From: Planctomycetota bacterium
Lineage (GTDB): Bacteria; Planctomycetota; Phycisphaerae; Sedimentisphaerales; SM23-30
NCBI GenBank assembly: GCA_029573975.1
Contig: JAKQBU010000581.1
Span: forward strand, 1 to 8,216
DNA: 8,216 nt
Direction of reading: 5' to 3'
Shown here: positions 1-7,427 of the stretch, piece after piece
How positions within the stretch are numbered: position 1 is the first letter of the stretch
Layout of the letters: every line of letters begins with the position of its first letter
Program-made: the position numbers and the translations under genes
The notes under the pieces: model-generated
What the model was told of the DNA's origin: nothing
Databases searched by the model: none
What the model saw: the letters and a program-made list of their open reading frames with translations, nothing else

Positions 1-1834
1 CATAAATAGCGTCTTTCATGCCCGACTGGACGACCCGGGCATTCGAGGGCGAGGCGATAGGGCGGGGAACGGTTTTCACCGGGGGGGATTTGGACAATAC
101 CGGCGCCAGGTACACTCCATCCCGGGCTATCGTGGCGATACTGTTGGCCATCTGGACGATGGTGCCCATCATTTCATTGCGTCCGATGCTGAGGAAACGG
201 GGATGGGGGGGCAGTTCCCGGCCGATGGGGGCGACGTGCCCGGCTGCTTCCCGAAAAGCGGCATTGGCCCGGTCTGTCAATTCCCCTTCGGGCCAGGCGA
301 TAACGGGATTGGCAAAACCGCTTGTTTTCAGCCAGCCGACCAGCTTTTCCACCCCCATTAGTTGGCCCAGCCGGACAAAATAATAATTGCAGCTTACTTT
401 AATGGCCCGCCGTCCGTCCACCCAGCCGTGGTTGAGGATGTGGCTGGGCTTGCCGGTCCAGGTCAGGTTATTGATATCACAATCAAAGGTTTGTTCCGCG
501 GTGACGGTATGGGTTTCCAGGCCGCCCAGCAGGTTGGTCGGCTTGATGGTGGAGCCGGTTTCATAAATTTCCGCCAAAGCCCGATTGCACCAGCCGCGAT
601 CCGGATCCTGAATGATGGCGGCGTACTTTTCGTTGTAGGTATTCAGGTCATACTCCGGGTTGGAAACGGCGGCCCGGATTTCCCCGGTCGCAACGTCGAT
701 CACGACCGCGCCTCCCAGAAAAGCCTGCCCCAGAGAGTTGGCGCCCTGCAAAATCTGCTGTATCCGGCGGTGCAATTCGATATCGATGGTTACCTGCACA
801 TCCTGGCCGGGGGTTTGTTCGAAGCGATATTTTTCCTGACCGTTGGCGTCATACGCAATCCAGCCGCGGCTGCCCCGCAGCAGATTTTCAAACAGCAATT
901 CACACCCCGCTGCGCCCTGCACATCTCCCAGATGATAACGCAGGAGATCCGTGCGGGTCGGCAGGCCCGATTCGGGTTCTTCCGCCTGAACCAGTTCATC
1001 CGGTACCGTGCGCAGGTGCCCGATGAGATGGCAGGCGGACTGGTCATATGGATACTTGCGGGTTTTCCCGACTCGGATGGCAATATATTGTTTGATAGGA
1101 TCCGAGGGATTTTTTGCCGCCGGGTGAGAAACGGAGGTATCCGCCAGCATGTCTTCGACGGCCAGGGCCCGGTCTTCGGTCAAGGCACCCAGGACTTTAT
1201 GAAATTGCTGCATCTCCCGCAGGTCGGTGTCCTGAATCCACTGGTTGCGAATCGATTCATCCGGTTCCACGGCGGCAAATTCCCGCAGCATCGCTTCCCA
1301 GCCCAGGGCCGGAACAAACGGCTGGTTCGTTTGGCGGCAGTAGTTTCTGCGGGCGATGCTCAGCCGCAGGAGAAAGATTTTATCGTTGATCTGCCGGATG
1401 GATTCCCGCAGGGTAGCGGGGGGGGTTCCGATTCGATGGGACAGCTCCTCGACCAGCCGGTCTGCCTGCTGCTGCTGGGGATCGTATCGGGTTTCCAGGT
1501 ACAGCCGGGCATCCATTCGGTCTTTGCCCCGATGGTGCCGCAGATACCGGTTCTCTTCTTCCTCCCGGAACCCGGGGTCGTATAAACGGGTCAGATGATA
1601 ATGAAGATAGAGATCGTAGCTGGGTTCATCCCGAGCCAGGGCCTGGCCGCGGCAATCATAGATGGTTCCACGCACCGTGTTGTCGAGCCATTCCGGCTGG
1701 CGCTGCTGCCGGATGCGGATCAGCTTGCGGTAGTCCCCGCTGGCCGCCAACTGCAGCCAGGCCAGACGGGCGATGATGATTCCCAGGCCCAGCAGCAAGA
1801 AGGCAATAAAGACTATCAGCCTCCGCTGAAACAT
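1..1834 (-). CDS. Class B penicillin-binding protein (PBP2/FtsI type), 3' end missing
   Basis: This is a peptidoglycan D,D-transpeptidase that would crosslink wall peptides on the outer face of the cytoplasmic membrane. The ATG at 1834 has GGAAG six bases upstream and lies 15 bases after the preceding stop. About 611 codons are visible and the frame runs off the window without a stop. Residues about 6-28 form one N-terminal membrane anchor. RGTIYDCRG at 55-63 is the usual opening of the dimerisation (pedestal) domain. The GxxGxE...LRG stretch leads into the transpeptidase domain, which starts at roughly residue 340. The active-site motif is S428-T-I-K431 within ETGSTIKP, and the SxN motif is S481-C-N483. 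SIGRNEMMGTIVQMANS matches the family block usually written as IGQG...TPLQxA. The KTG motif is expected beyond the edge. The stretch between anchor and catalytic domain is long. I cannot tell an elongation (MrdA) from a division (FtsI) enzyme, so no symbol is given. Confidence 0.93.
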   Translation of the reverse strand, partial: MFQRRLIVFIAFLLLGLGIIIARLAWLQLAASGDYRKLIRIRQQRQPEWLDNTVRGTIYDCRGQALARDEPSYDLYLHYHLTRLYDPGFREEEENRYLRHHRGKDRMDARLYLETRYDPQQQQADRLVEELSHRIGTPPATLRESIRQINDKIFLLRLSIARRNYCRQTNQPFVPALGWEAMLREFAAVEPDESIRNQWIQDTDLREMQQFHKVLGALTEDRALAVEDMLADTSVSHPAAKNPSDPIKQYIAIRVGKTRKYPYDQSACHLIGHLRTVPDELVQAEEPESGLPTRTDLLRYHLGDVQGAAGCELLFENLLRGSRGWIAYDANGQEKYRFEQTPGQDVQVTIDIELHRRIQQILQGANSLGQAFLGGAVVIDVATGEIRAAVSNPEYDLNTYNEKYAAIIQDPDRGWCNRALAEIYETGSTIKPTNLLGGLETHTVTAEQTFDCDINNLTWTGKPSHILNHGWVDGRRAIKVSCNYYFVRLGQLMGVEKLVGWLKTSGFANPVIAWPEGELTDRANAAFREAAGHVAPIGRELPPHPRFLSIGRNEMMGTIVQMANSIATIARDGVYLAPVLSKSPPVKTVPRPIASPSNARVVQSGMKDAIY

Positions 1835-1849
1835 CCCGGACTTCCGTTT

Positions 1850-3619
1850 CTATTGCACCGTTGTGACGGTCAGGACATCCATTCCATATTCCAAAGCCCA
1901 GAAATCGCCGCCGCCGGAGCGGTTGGTTCGGGTGCGGCAGCCGAGCAGGCCGACAGCGGGATCCGTTGGAACCAAGTAGAACAGAAATGCTTTTTGAATC
2001 GTTCCGCCTTTTTCCTGCAAAAGGGATTTGTCGGGGAACGGTTTTTCCAGAAGTTTTTTCTGGCTCAGCAGAGAACCATCCTCATCGGAAGCCTGATAGG
2101 CAAACTCCACCGCGGTATCCTTGTCGAGCTGTCCCTGCAGGACAAAACCCGTATGGACATACTCCCGGTTGTAATTATCCACCAGGGTGGGCAGCAGGCC
2201 GACGTCTGGTCCGGCCGCCTGGTAGTCCTGGAAATCCACTTCCAGATAGACCAGGGTGTAACCGCCGGGGACCAGCAGATTTTTGGCGGTATATTCCTTG
2301 ATGTCGGTGCGGGAAGGCAGCAGAATCTGCGCCTGCCGGTAGCCTTTGGGATCCTCCTGGATGGATTCCTTGCCCACGAGTTTATCCTGAAATTGTTTTA
2401 ACATCTGCTCCGAAGGAATCCCCATGGCCTCCAGGGGCTGCGCTTCCGGGCTGGGAACCACCGTAATTCGTTTGCAGACCAGGCTGTTTCCGGCCTGTTC
2501 GGGCCTGACCAGATCCGCCCCGCCGCTCTCGCTTTTCCGGCTGGAAGCCCAGATATTCTCCTGGTAGGGTTTGGTGGCTTCGATTTTGGCGACAGGAGGC
2601 AGGGGCACCTGGGCGGAACGCTTAAATTCCACAAACCGGGGCGGATATTTTTTCAGGTTGGAGGGCCAGGGAAACCACAGATCCAGCGTCGCATTGCCGG
2701 AGGTGACCATACGCCCTTTCTCCAGGGTGAACGCTTCCGCCGTGGCCCCGCCGGGATACGCAATGGCGACGGGATAGCGGGACAGGCCCGCCTGGCTGCG
2801 CAGGTTTTCGTCGTATCCGACCAGGCGGAACTGGCCCATGGTAAAACGGAGTTTCCCATCGGCGTCCGCCGCCCCTCTTTGCTTGTCGTCCCCGCCGCTG
2901 ACCATGACACGCACCCCGACAAAGGTTTCTCCCGCGCCGGGAACGAGCGGCTCATTTTTATAAATATCCCAGGCTTTGTTTTCCACCAGCCAGGCCTCTT
3001 TGAGGGCCAGGGATTCCACCCCCGCCTCCCGCCGGCTGGCAGGGTCCAGCACCATCCGGTTCATATGGATTTCCCGCAAAAAGTCCGGATGCGTATGTCC
3101 GAAATTGTTCCGGCCGGAAAAACCGTACTGGCTGGCGATCTGGATCAGGCCCACCGCCAGATTGTCTCCTTTGGGCAGCAGGCTGCTTTCCTTCTGCGGA
3201 TTGGTTACATCAGGACAGCGGGTAAAGCCCAGAATGGTCCCCGGCAGAGGCAAAAGCTGAAAGCCGATGGCGATCATTCCGGTGATGATCAGTCCGGCGA
3301 TCAGGCCGAACACCCCGGCCCCGATCCGATCGATCAGCAGGGGGAAAATCATGTTGCCTTTGACCAACTGGTCGGTCAGCAATCGGAGAACCAGCAGACA
3401 AACGGCGAAAAGGCCCAGCAGGCAGATGGCCTGCGGACCATAGGAACCCAATCCAAGATTTTGCAGATACGAAGACAGAACTTCAAAATAATTAAACGCG
3501 GCGAATGCGGATATCACGCACAAGACCGACATAATCAGGGCGCTGAAAATGCCCTGCTTGAAAATCTGGAAATAGGTGATGATTCCGGTGATCACAATCA
3601 AAATTAGCATGGCCAGCAT
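1850..3619 (-). CDS. CvpA-like polytopic membrane protein with large C-terminal extension
   Basis: The product is a 589-residue membrane protein. The N-terminal 125 residues hold four hydrophobic segments (about 1-17, 23-43, 62-82 and 98-122). The run LLIDRIGAGVFGLIAGLI near 94-111 matches the glycine-rich DRxxGxxxGxxxG block of the CvpA (colicin V production) family. Ordinary CvpA proteins are only about 160-200 residues, so the remaining 460 residues are an added part. That part is soluble and beta-rich in appearance, with two candidate modules at about 230-335 and 447-589; a conserved-looking link around 385-445 is polar. Folds of the DUF4352 or immunoglobulin-like kind are possible, but I cannot assign one. 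The ATG at 3619 is preceded by a strong GGAGGT at 3628-3633 with eight bases of spacing, which settles the start. It lies between the GspE-like gene and the penicillin-binding protein, which suggests an envelope role. The function of the family is not well defined, and I give none here. Confidence 0.8.
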   Translation of the reverse strand: MLAMLILIVITGIITYFQIFKQGIFSALIMSVLCVISAFAAFNYFEVLSSYLQNLGLGSYGPQAICLLGLFAVCLLVLRLLTDQLVKGNMIFPLLIDRIGAGVFGLIAGLIITGMIAIGFQLLPLPGTILGFTRCPDVTNPQKESSLLPKGDNLAVGLIQIASQYGFSGRNNFGHTHPDFLREIHMNRMVLDPASRREAGVESLALKEAWLVENKAWDIYKNEPLVPGAGETFVGVRVMVSGGDDKQRGAADADGKLRFTMGQFRLVGYDENLRSQAGLSRYPVAIAYPGGATAEAFTLEKGRMVTSGNATLDLWFPWPSNLKKYPPRFVEFKRSAQVPLPPVAKIEATKPYQENIWASSRKSESGGADLVRPEQAGNSLVCKRITVVPSPEAQPLEAMGIPSEQMLKQFQDKLVGKESIQEDPKGYRQAQILLPSRTDIKEYTAKNLLVPGGYTLVYLEVDFQDYQAAGPDVGLLPTLVDNYNREYVHTGFVLQGQLDKDTAVEFAYQASDEDGSLLSQKKLLEKPFPDKSLLQEKGGTIQKAFLFYLVPTDPAVGLLGCRTRTNRSGGGDFWALEYGMDVLTVTTVQ

Positions 3620-3688
3620 AGGCCTGTACCTCCGATTCGTTTTTGGGTTCTACCAGGCAATAAATTCCTTTTGCATCCGTACGGTTCT

Positions 3689-5365
3689 TTACTTGTCCGC
3701 GGGCGGGGTTTCGCCAGCGAGCACCTTCTTTTTTTCCGGGCTGTCTTCCGAGGTTACCCGCAGGACCTCCTGAATACTGGTGGTGCCGTCTATCACCCGC
3801 CGCAGGGCCTGCTCCTGCAGATACAGCATCCGATCTTTGCGGCATTGGGTGCGCAGGGCGCTGATGGGGGCGTTTTCGCGGATGAGCTGCCGCAGGGCGT
3901 CCGTCATCACCAGGGTTTCCAGCACCGCCGTCCGGCCGATGTAGCCGGTGCCCTGGCAGGTCTCGCAGACAATCGGCCGTCCTTTTTTGTCATATTCGAT
4001 TTCCTTGGGCGGACGATAAAACTGCTTGATCTTGTCCACCGGCAAATTCAGCTTTTTCAATAAATTCGGATCGGGAATATACGCTTCCCGGCAGGATTTG
4101 CATAACTTCCGCAGGAGTTTCTGATACGTGATGCCCATCAGTGTCTCCGCCACCTTGTCGCTGTTGCCTACCATTTTGATCCATTCCTGCAGGGCGTGAA
4201 ACGTGCTGGAGGCGTTCAGGGCAAAATACACTTTCTTCCCGTCGCGGGCCGCCTGGGTGCACAGTTTGGCCATTTCCCCCTCGTCACTGAATCCGACCAT
4301 GATAACATCGGGATCGCGGCGCAGAACCGTCTGCAATTGCCGGGCGGCCGTTCGTTTGGTGTCGGTTTCCAGGAGATTCTGGGTGATGTTGTCGATATCG
4401 GCCAGAAACTTCTTTTCCAGGGAATTGACATTTTGAATATAGGCGTCATGGCTGATGGTCAGGCTGTAGAGGGTGGTGGTAAGCCCCGATCCCTTCCCGC
4501 CGGAGACCACGACCACGCCGCGGGGCTCTTTGACCATCTGCCGTACCTGTTCCAGTTGATCGGGATTGAATCCGATGGCATCCATTTTCAGGGTTTTGGT
4601 ATCTTCCTGTTTTTCCAGAATCAACTGCTCCCCGCGGGTACTGCCCGAGGTATTGATGTACCATTTGATCAGGGTATTGTTCATGCGAACGGCAAAAGAG
4701 CCGGATTGCGGACGCCGCCGGTCCTTGGTATCGAGGTTCGCCACCGCCTTCAGATAGGCAATCACCGGCTCCACTTCCGCGGTGTTGCGGTCTTCGTCGC
4801 CGCTGACCACCCCGTCAATCACCTTGCGCATTTTGACCGTCTCATTGACCGGGATCAGCTCGCATAAGCTGACCCGCTGCAGGCACAACTGGTACAGAAG
4901 ATCTTCGGCATACACATACCCGTCGTATTCGGGGTCCTGCCGGTAGGGGACGGGCAATTCATTGTTATGGGCCGAGATGAAGCTCAGCCGCTGCTTGGTT
5001 TCTTTCTGGCGTTTATCCTTGGAGAACAGCGTTTTGATATGATCCGGCGTGAAAATGCGTTCCACTTCCTTGACCCGGGCGTTCCGGTGCAGGACATAGG
5101 TGATTTCCAGCGTCAGCCAGGCCACGAAAAACAGCAGAAAACCCACCCAGAACACCGTAGGCAGAATCAGCCACAGAAAGAGGGTCAGCACCCCGCAGCC
5201 CAGATACAGGTTGTTCCAGAAGGTCCGGTTGGTGCGGACGAACAGCGTATCTTTATCCTGCCACTGCCCCACCCAGCACCAGAGGCCGAAGAAAAGGGCA
5301 TAGAGAACCAGTTTCCAAATCGCGATATAGTTGCCAACGCTCTGGGACAGTATCGTATCTATCAT
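3689..5365 (-). CDS. Membrane-anchored GspE/PilB-like protein, probable pseudo-ATPase
   Basis: The product is a 558-residue relative of type II secretion / type IV pilus assembly ATPases. Residues about 13-33, 52-70 and 71-92 are hydrophobic and probably form three membrane segments; classic GspE and PilB have none. The N2 domain is recognisable from VIDGVVSGDE (182-191) to ANLDTKDRRRPQSG (209-222). The P-loop reads GGKGSGLTT at 289-297, with L295 where the catalytic lysine should be. The Asp box is EKK (317-319) instead of EDP. The Walker B block is DPDVIMVGF (351-359), with F359 in place of the catalytic glutamate. The His-box histidines are K377 and N384. The zinc tetracysteine is kept: C422xxC425 and C467xxC470, followed by GTGYIGR. 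I chose the ATG at 5365 because GGAG stands six bases upstream; a TTG at 5377 overlaps that site. Family membership is sure; loss of ATP hydrolysis is an inference from the motifs. Confidence 0.88.
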   Translation of the reverse strand: MIDTILSQSVGNYIAIWKLVLYALFFGLWCWVGQWQDKDTLFVRTNRTFWNNLYLGCGVLTLFLWLILPTVFWVGFLLFFVAWLTLEITYVLHRNARVKEVERIFTPDHIKTLFSKDKRQKETKQRLSFISAHNNELPVPYRQDPEYDGYVYAEDLLYQLCLQRVSLCELIPVNETVKMRKVIDGVVSGDEDRNTAEVEPVIAYLKAVANLDTKDRRRPQSGSFAVRMNNTLIKWYINTSGSTRGEQLILEKQEDTKTLKMDAIGFNPDQLEQVRQMVKEPRGVVVVSGGKGSGLTTTLYSLTISHDAYIQNVNSLEKKFLADIDNITQNLLETDTKRTAARQLQTVLRRDPDVIMVGFSDEGEMAKLCTQAARDGKKVYFALNASSTFHALQEWIKMVGNSDKVAETLMGITYQKLLRKLCKSCREAYIPDPNLLKKLNLPVDKIKQFYRPPKEIEYDKKGRPIVCETCQGTGYIGRTAVLETLVMTDALRQLIRENAPISALRTQCRKDRMLYLQEQALRRVIDGTTSIQEVLRVTSEDSPEKKKVLAGETPPADK

Positions 5366-5371
5366 GCAGGA

Positions 5372-5375
5372 CTCC
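5372..5375 (-). promoter_or_regulatory. Ribosome-binding site of the GspE-like gene
   Basis: GGAG lies six bases before the ATG at 5365 and lies largely within the alternative upstream TTG codon region (5375-5377). It therefore favours the ATG and removes four residues from the longest possible frame. Confidence 0.6.
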
Positions 5376-5386
5376 AAAACAAAGTA

Positions 5387-6520
5387 TTATCCTAAAATGC
5401 CGGAACTGCCGGTGCGAATCCCCTTGAGTACCATTTTCAGCTCGTCGGGATTATTGGTATAGGCATAGGCCGTTTTCAAATCGATAAATTCCGTATCCAC
5501 CAGAATCCGCAGGGATTCGTTGAAATCCACCATGCCGTCGCCGTAGGAGCTTTTGATTACGGTGGGCAGGTCCACTTCCCGGCCTTCGGCGATGAGTTTG
5601 CGGGCGGAGGCGTTGACCAGCAGAATTTCCACGGCGGGCACCCGCGGAACATCCGAACGGATGGTGGGCAGCAGCCGCTGGGACAGCACCGCCCGCAGGT
5701 TTCCCACCAGCGCCTGGCGGATCATGTGCCGCTCTTCCTGGGGTGTCAAATCCAGAACACGGGTAATGGTCTGATAGGCATCGGTGCTGTGCAGCGTGGC
5801 GAATACCAGGTGGCCGGTTTCCGCCGCCTTCAGCCCGGCCCGCAGCGTCGTAAAGTCGCGCATCTCCCCGATCAGAATGACATCCGGATCTTCCCGCATC
5901 AGAGAACGCAGGGCGTCATCAAAGTCCGGCACGTCGATCCCGACCTCCCGCTGGCTGATCAGGGCCTTTTCGTCTTTGTACACAAATTCAATCGGGTCTT
6001 CGACGGTCAAAATGTGACAGGACCGGATTTGATTAATATGGTTCAGCATGGAAGCGATGGTAGTGCTTTTGCCGCAGCCGGTCACGCCGGTTACCAAAAC
6101 CAGCCCCTGATGGTATTCGGCGATTTTTTCCACGACCGCCGGCAGATTCAGCGACTCAAAAGCCGGAATAATACTGGTCACCCGCCGGGCCGCCAGGGCA
6201 ATTTTCCCCCGCTGGCGGTAGATATTTACGCGGAACCGGTCGGTAGCGCCAAAATCGTAGGCAAAGTCCAGCGCGCCGTGATTGAGGAAAAACTCCCTCT
6301 GTTCCGGACTCAAGATATCGAAAATCATTTCCTGCAGGGCCGCTTCCGGGATGCCTTCCCCGGTCGTCTGCCGCAACTGGCCCTTGACCCGCAGCCGGGG
6401 CAGTTCTTCCCCTTTCAAATGCAGGTCCGAGGCCTGCATCTTGATGGCGGCGTTAAAATATTTGTCAATGGTCTTGGGCTTATCCGAAGCTAAATTTTTA
6501 CTGATTGGCTGTTTTTCCAA
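5387..6520 (-). CDS. pilT: PilT-type retraction ATPase
   Basis: This cytoplasmic hexameric ATPase normally drives pilus depolymerisation at the base of a type IV pilus. The 377-residue product is near the usual PilT length (about 345-380). QASDLHL at 29-35 is the typical N-terminal PAS-like signature. The catalytic motifs are intact: Walker A GVTGCGKS (145-152, K151), Asp box TVEDPIEF (172-179), Walker B DPDVILIGE (211-219, E219) followed by MRD, and His box GHLVFATLH (236-244). The AIRNLI motif that marks PilT is altered to SARKLI (305-310), keeping the arginine, leucine and isoleucine. There is no zinc tetracysteine, as expected for PilT and unlike PilB. No ATG occurs in frame before residue 28. 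The TTG at 6520 has AAGGAG eight bases upstream, so I prefer it to the TTG at 6550, which would overlap hisF by 11 bases. It follows the hisF stop by 19 bases and precedes a degenerate GspE relative. PilU or another PilT paralogue remains possible. Confidence 0.92.
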   Translation of the reverse strand: MEKQPISKNLASDKPKTIDKYFNAAIKMQASDLHLKGEELPRLRVKGQLRQTTGEGIPEAALQEMIFDILSPEQREFFLNHGALDFAYDFGATDRFRVNIYRQRGKIALAARRVTSIIPAFESLNLPAVVEKIAEYHQGLVLVTGVTGCGKSTTIASMLNHINQIRSCHILTVEDPIEFVYKDEKALISQREVGIDVPDFDDALRSLMREDPDVILIGEMRDFTTLRAGLKAAETGHLVFATLHSTDAYQTITRVLDLTPQEERHMIRQALVGNLRAVLSQRLLPTIRSDVPRVPAVEILLVNASARKLIAEGREVDLPTVIKSSYGDGMVDFNESLRILVDTEFIDLKTAYAYTNNPDELKMVLKGIRTGSSGILG

Positions 6521-6528
6521 CGCATAGG

Positions 6529-6534
6529 CTCCTT
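6529..6534 (-). promoter_or_regulatory. Ribosome-binding site that sets a TTG start for the PilT gene
   Basis: A full AAGGAG stands eight bases before the TTG at 6520, in the short gap after the hisF stop codon. The other in-frame TTG, at 6550, lies upstream of this site and has no comparable signal. Confidence 0.65.
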
Positions 6535-6539
6535 GTATT

Positions 6540-7343
6540 TTAAAATCCAACCTGGCTCACGGTTGCTTTCTGCGGCTCCAGGCGGACTGGAATGCCGCGC
6601 TCGTGTAAATACTGCTTTACCTCTCCGATGGTGTACGTGCCGAAGTGGAAAACACTGGCCGCCAGCGCCGCGTCGGCCTTGCCCTGGGTGAGAACGGCAT
6701 GAATGTCTTCCAGCGTTCCTGCCCCGCCGCTGGCCACGACGGGAATGCCAACCGCCTCACTGACCGCCGCCGTCATCTCCAGATCGTAGCCCCCTTTGGT
6801 GCCGTCGGCATTCATAACGTTTAATACGATTTCCCCGGCGCCGTCAGCCTGCCCCTTGCGGACCCACTCCATCACTTCAATGCCGGTCGGCTTGCGCCCG
6901 CCGTTGATATAGACTTCCCAGAACTCCCGCCCATCTTTCCTGACCCGGTTGGCATCGATCGCCAGCACGATGCACTGGCTGCCGAACCGCAGCGCCGATT
7001 TTTTGATCAGGTCCCGGTCCAGCACCGCGGCGCTGTTAATACTGACCTTGTCGGCGCCCATATTCAGCATCAGCCGGATGTCCTCGATGGTGCGAATCCC
7101 GCCGCCCACTGTCAGCGGCATAAAAACCCGCTCCGAGGCTTTCCGCAGGATATCGAGGATCAGCCCCCGGTCTTCATGGCTGGCGGTGATATCATAAAAC
7201 ACCAGCTCATCGGCACCCTGCTGCTCATAACGCAGGGCGCAGTCAGCCACATCGCCGGCATCCACATGGTCAAAAAATTTGACCCCTTTGACTACGCGGC
7301 CCTTATCTACATCCAGGCAAGGAATAATCCGTTTGGCTAACAT
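6540..7343 (-). CDS. hisF: Imidazole glycerol phosphate synthase, cyclase subunit HisF
   Basis: HisF is the (beta-alpha)8-barrel cyclase that, with the glutaminase HisH, converts PRFAR and ammonia into imidazole glycerol phosphate and AICAR in histidine synthesis, in the cytoplasm. The 267-residue protein is of usual length (about 250-260) and begins [12 protein letters not shown]. Catalytic residues D11 and D130 and the conserved K19 fall at the same numbers as in the Thermotoga maritima enzyme. The phosphate-binding glycine stretches LTVGGGIR and VVASGGAG are present. The usual TSMDRDGTK block of strand 6 reads NVMNADGTK (175-183), which is unusual. The ATG at 7343 fits the family start better than a GTG one codon upstream; the only ribosome-site candidate is AAGAG at 7353-7357. 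No hisH or other his gene is visible nearby. It is the first gene of a probable five-gene unit that continues with the PilT gene after 19 bases. Confidence 0.96.
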   Translation of the reverse strand: MLAKRIIPCLDVDKGRVVKGVKFFDHVDAGDVADCALRYEQQGADELVFYDITASHEDRGLILDILRKASERVFMPLTVGGGIRTIEDIRLMLNMGADKVSINSAAVLDRDLIKKSALRFGSQCIVLAIDANRVRKDGREFWEVYINGGRKPTGIEVMEWVRKGQADGAGEIVLNVMNADGTKGGYDLEMTAAVSEAVGIPVVASGGAGTLEDIHAVLTQGKADAALAASVFHFGTYTIGEVKQYLHERGIPVRLEPQKATVSQVGF

Positions 7344-7357
7344 CACCGTAAACTCTT

Positions 7358-7427
7358 GCAGGGGCGATTGTTATCAAATCGCCGGAGTCTATCATCTCAG
7401 CCCCTCTCCGTGGCCTTCTGCCCCTAC
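7358..7427 (-). promoter_or_regulatory. Predicted three-way-junction RNA in the hisF leader
   Basis: Read on the minus strand, three perfect or near-perfect stems fit together. The closing stem pairs GTAGGG (7422-7427) with CCCTGC (7358-7363), with one G-U pair. A second stem pairs CGGAG (7406-7410) with CTCCG (7383-7387). A third pairs GCGATT (7377-7382) with AATCGC (7364-7369) around a seven-base loop. No unpaired bases separate the second stem from the third, or the third from the closing strand. The structure ends immediately before the AAGAG ribosome site of hisF, so folding could affect translation. No U-run follows, so it is not an intrinsic terminator. The 18-base loop of the second stem contains CTGAGA, which recalls the thi-box, but the other conserved parts of a TPP riboswitch are absent. 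It was found by eye, without an energy calculation. Confidence 0.35.

Noticed and set aside
362..1585. A 407-codon open frame on the plus strand
   Set aside because: It is exactly antisense to the penicillin-binding protein gene, whose translation shows clear family motifs. The plus-strand product shows no recognisable domain, and GC-rich codon use opens such antisense frames.
1595..2401. A 268-codon open frame on the plus strand
   Set aside because: It is antisense to the start of the penicillin-binding protein gene and the end of the CvpA-like gene, glutamine- and glycine-rich, with no recognisable motif.
3620..3688. A terminator or promoter between the GspE-like and CvpA-like genes
   Set aside because: The 69-base gap shows no stem followed by a U-run and no good -35/-10 pair, only the ribosome-binding site of the next gene.
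5726..6493. A 255-codon open frame on the plus strand
   Set aside because: It is antisense to the PilT gene, whose conserved motifs in the minus frame explain the sequence.
7388..7405. CTGAGA in the hisF leader as part of a TPP riboswitch
   Set aside because: The conserved ACCTGATC...GGATAATGCC half and the GGGGTGCC segment are missing, the arm that should hold CTGAGA has no P3 helix, and the downstream gene is not a thiamine gene.
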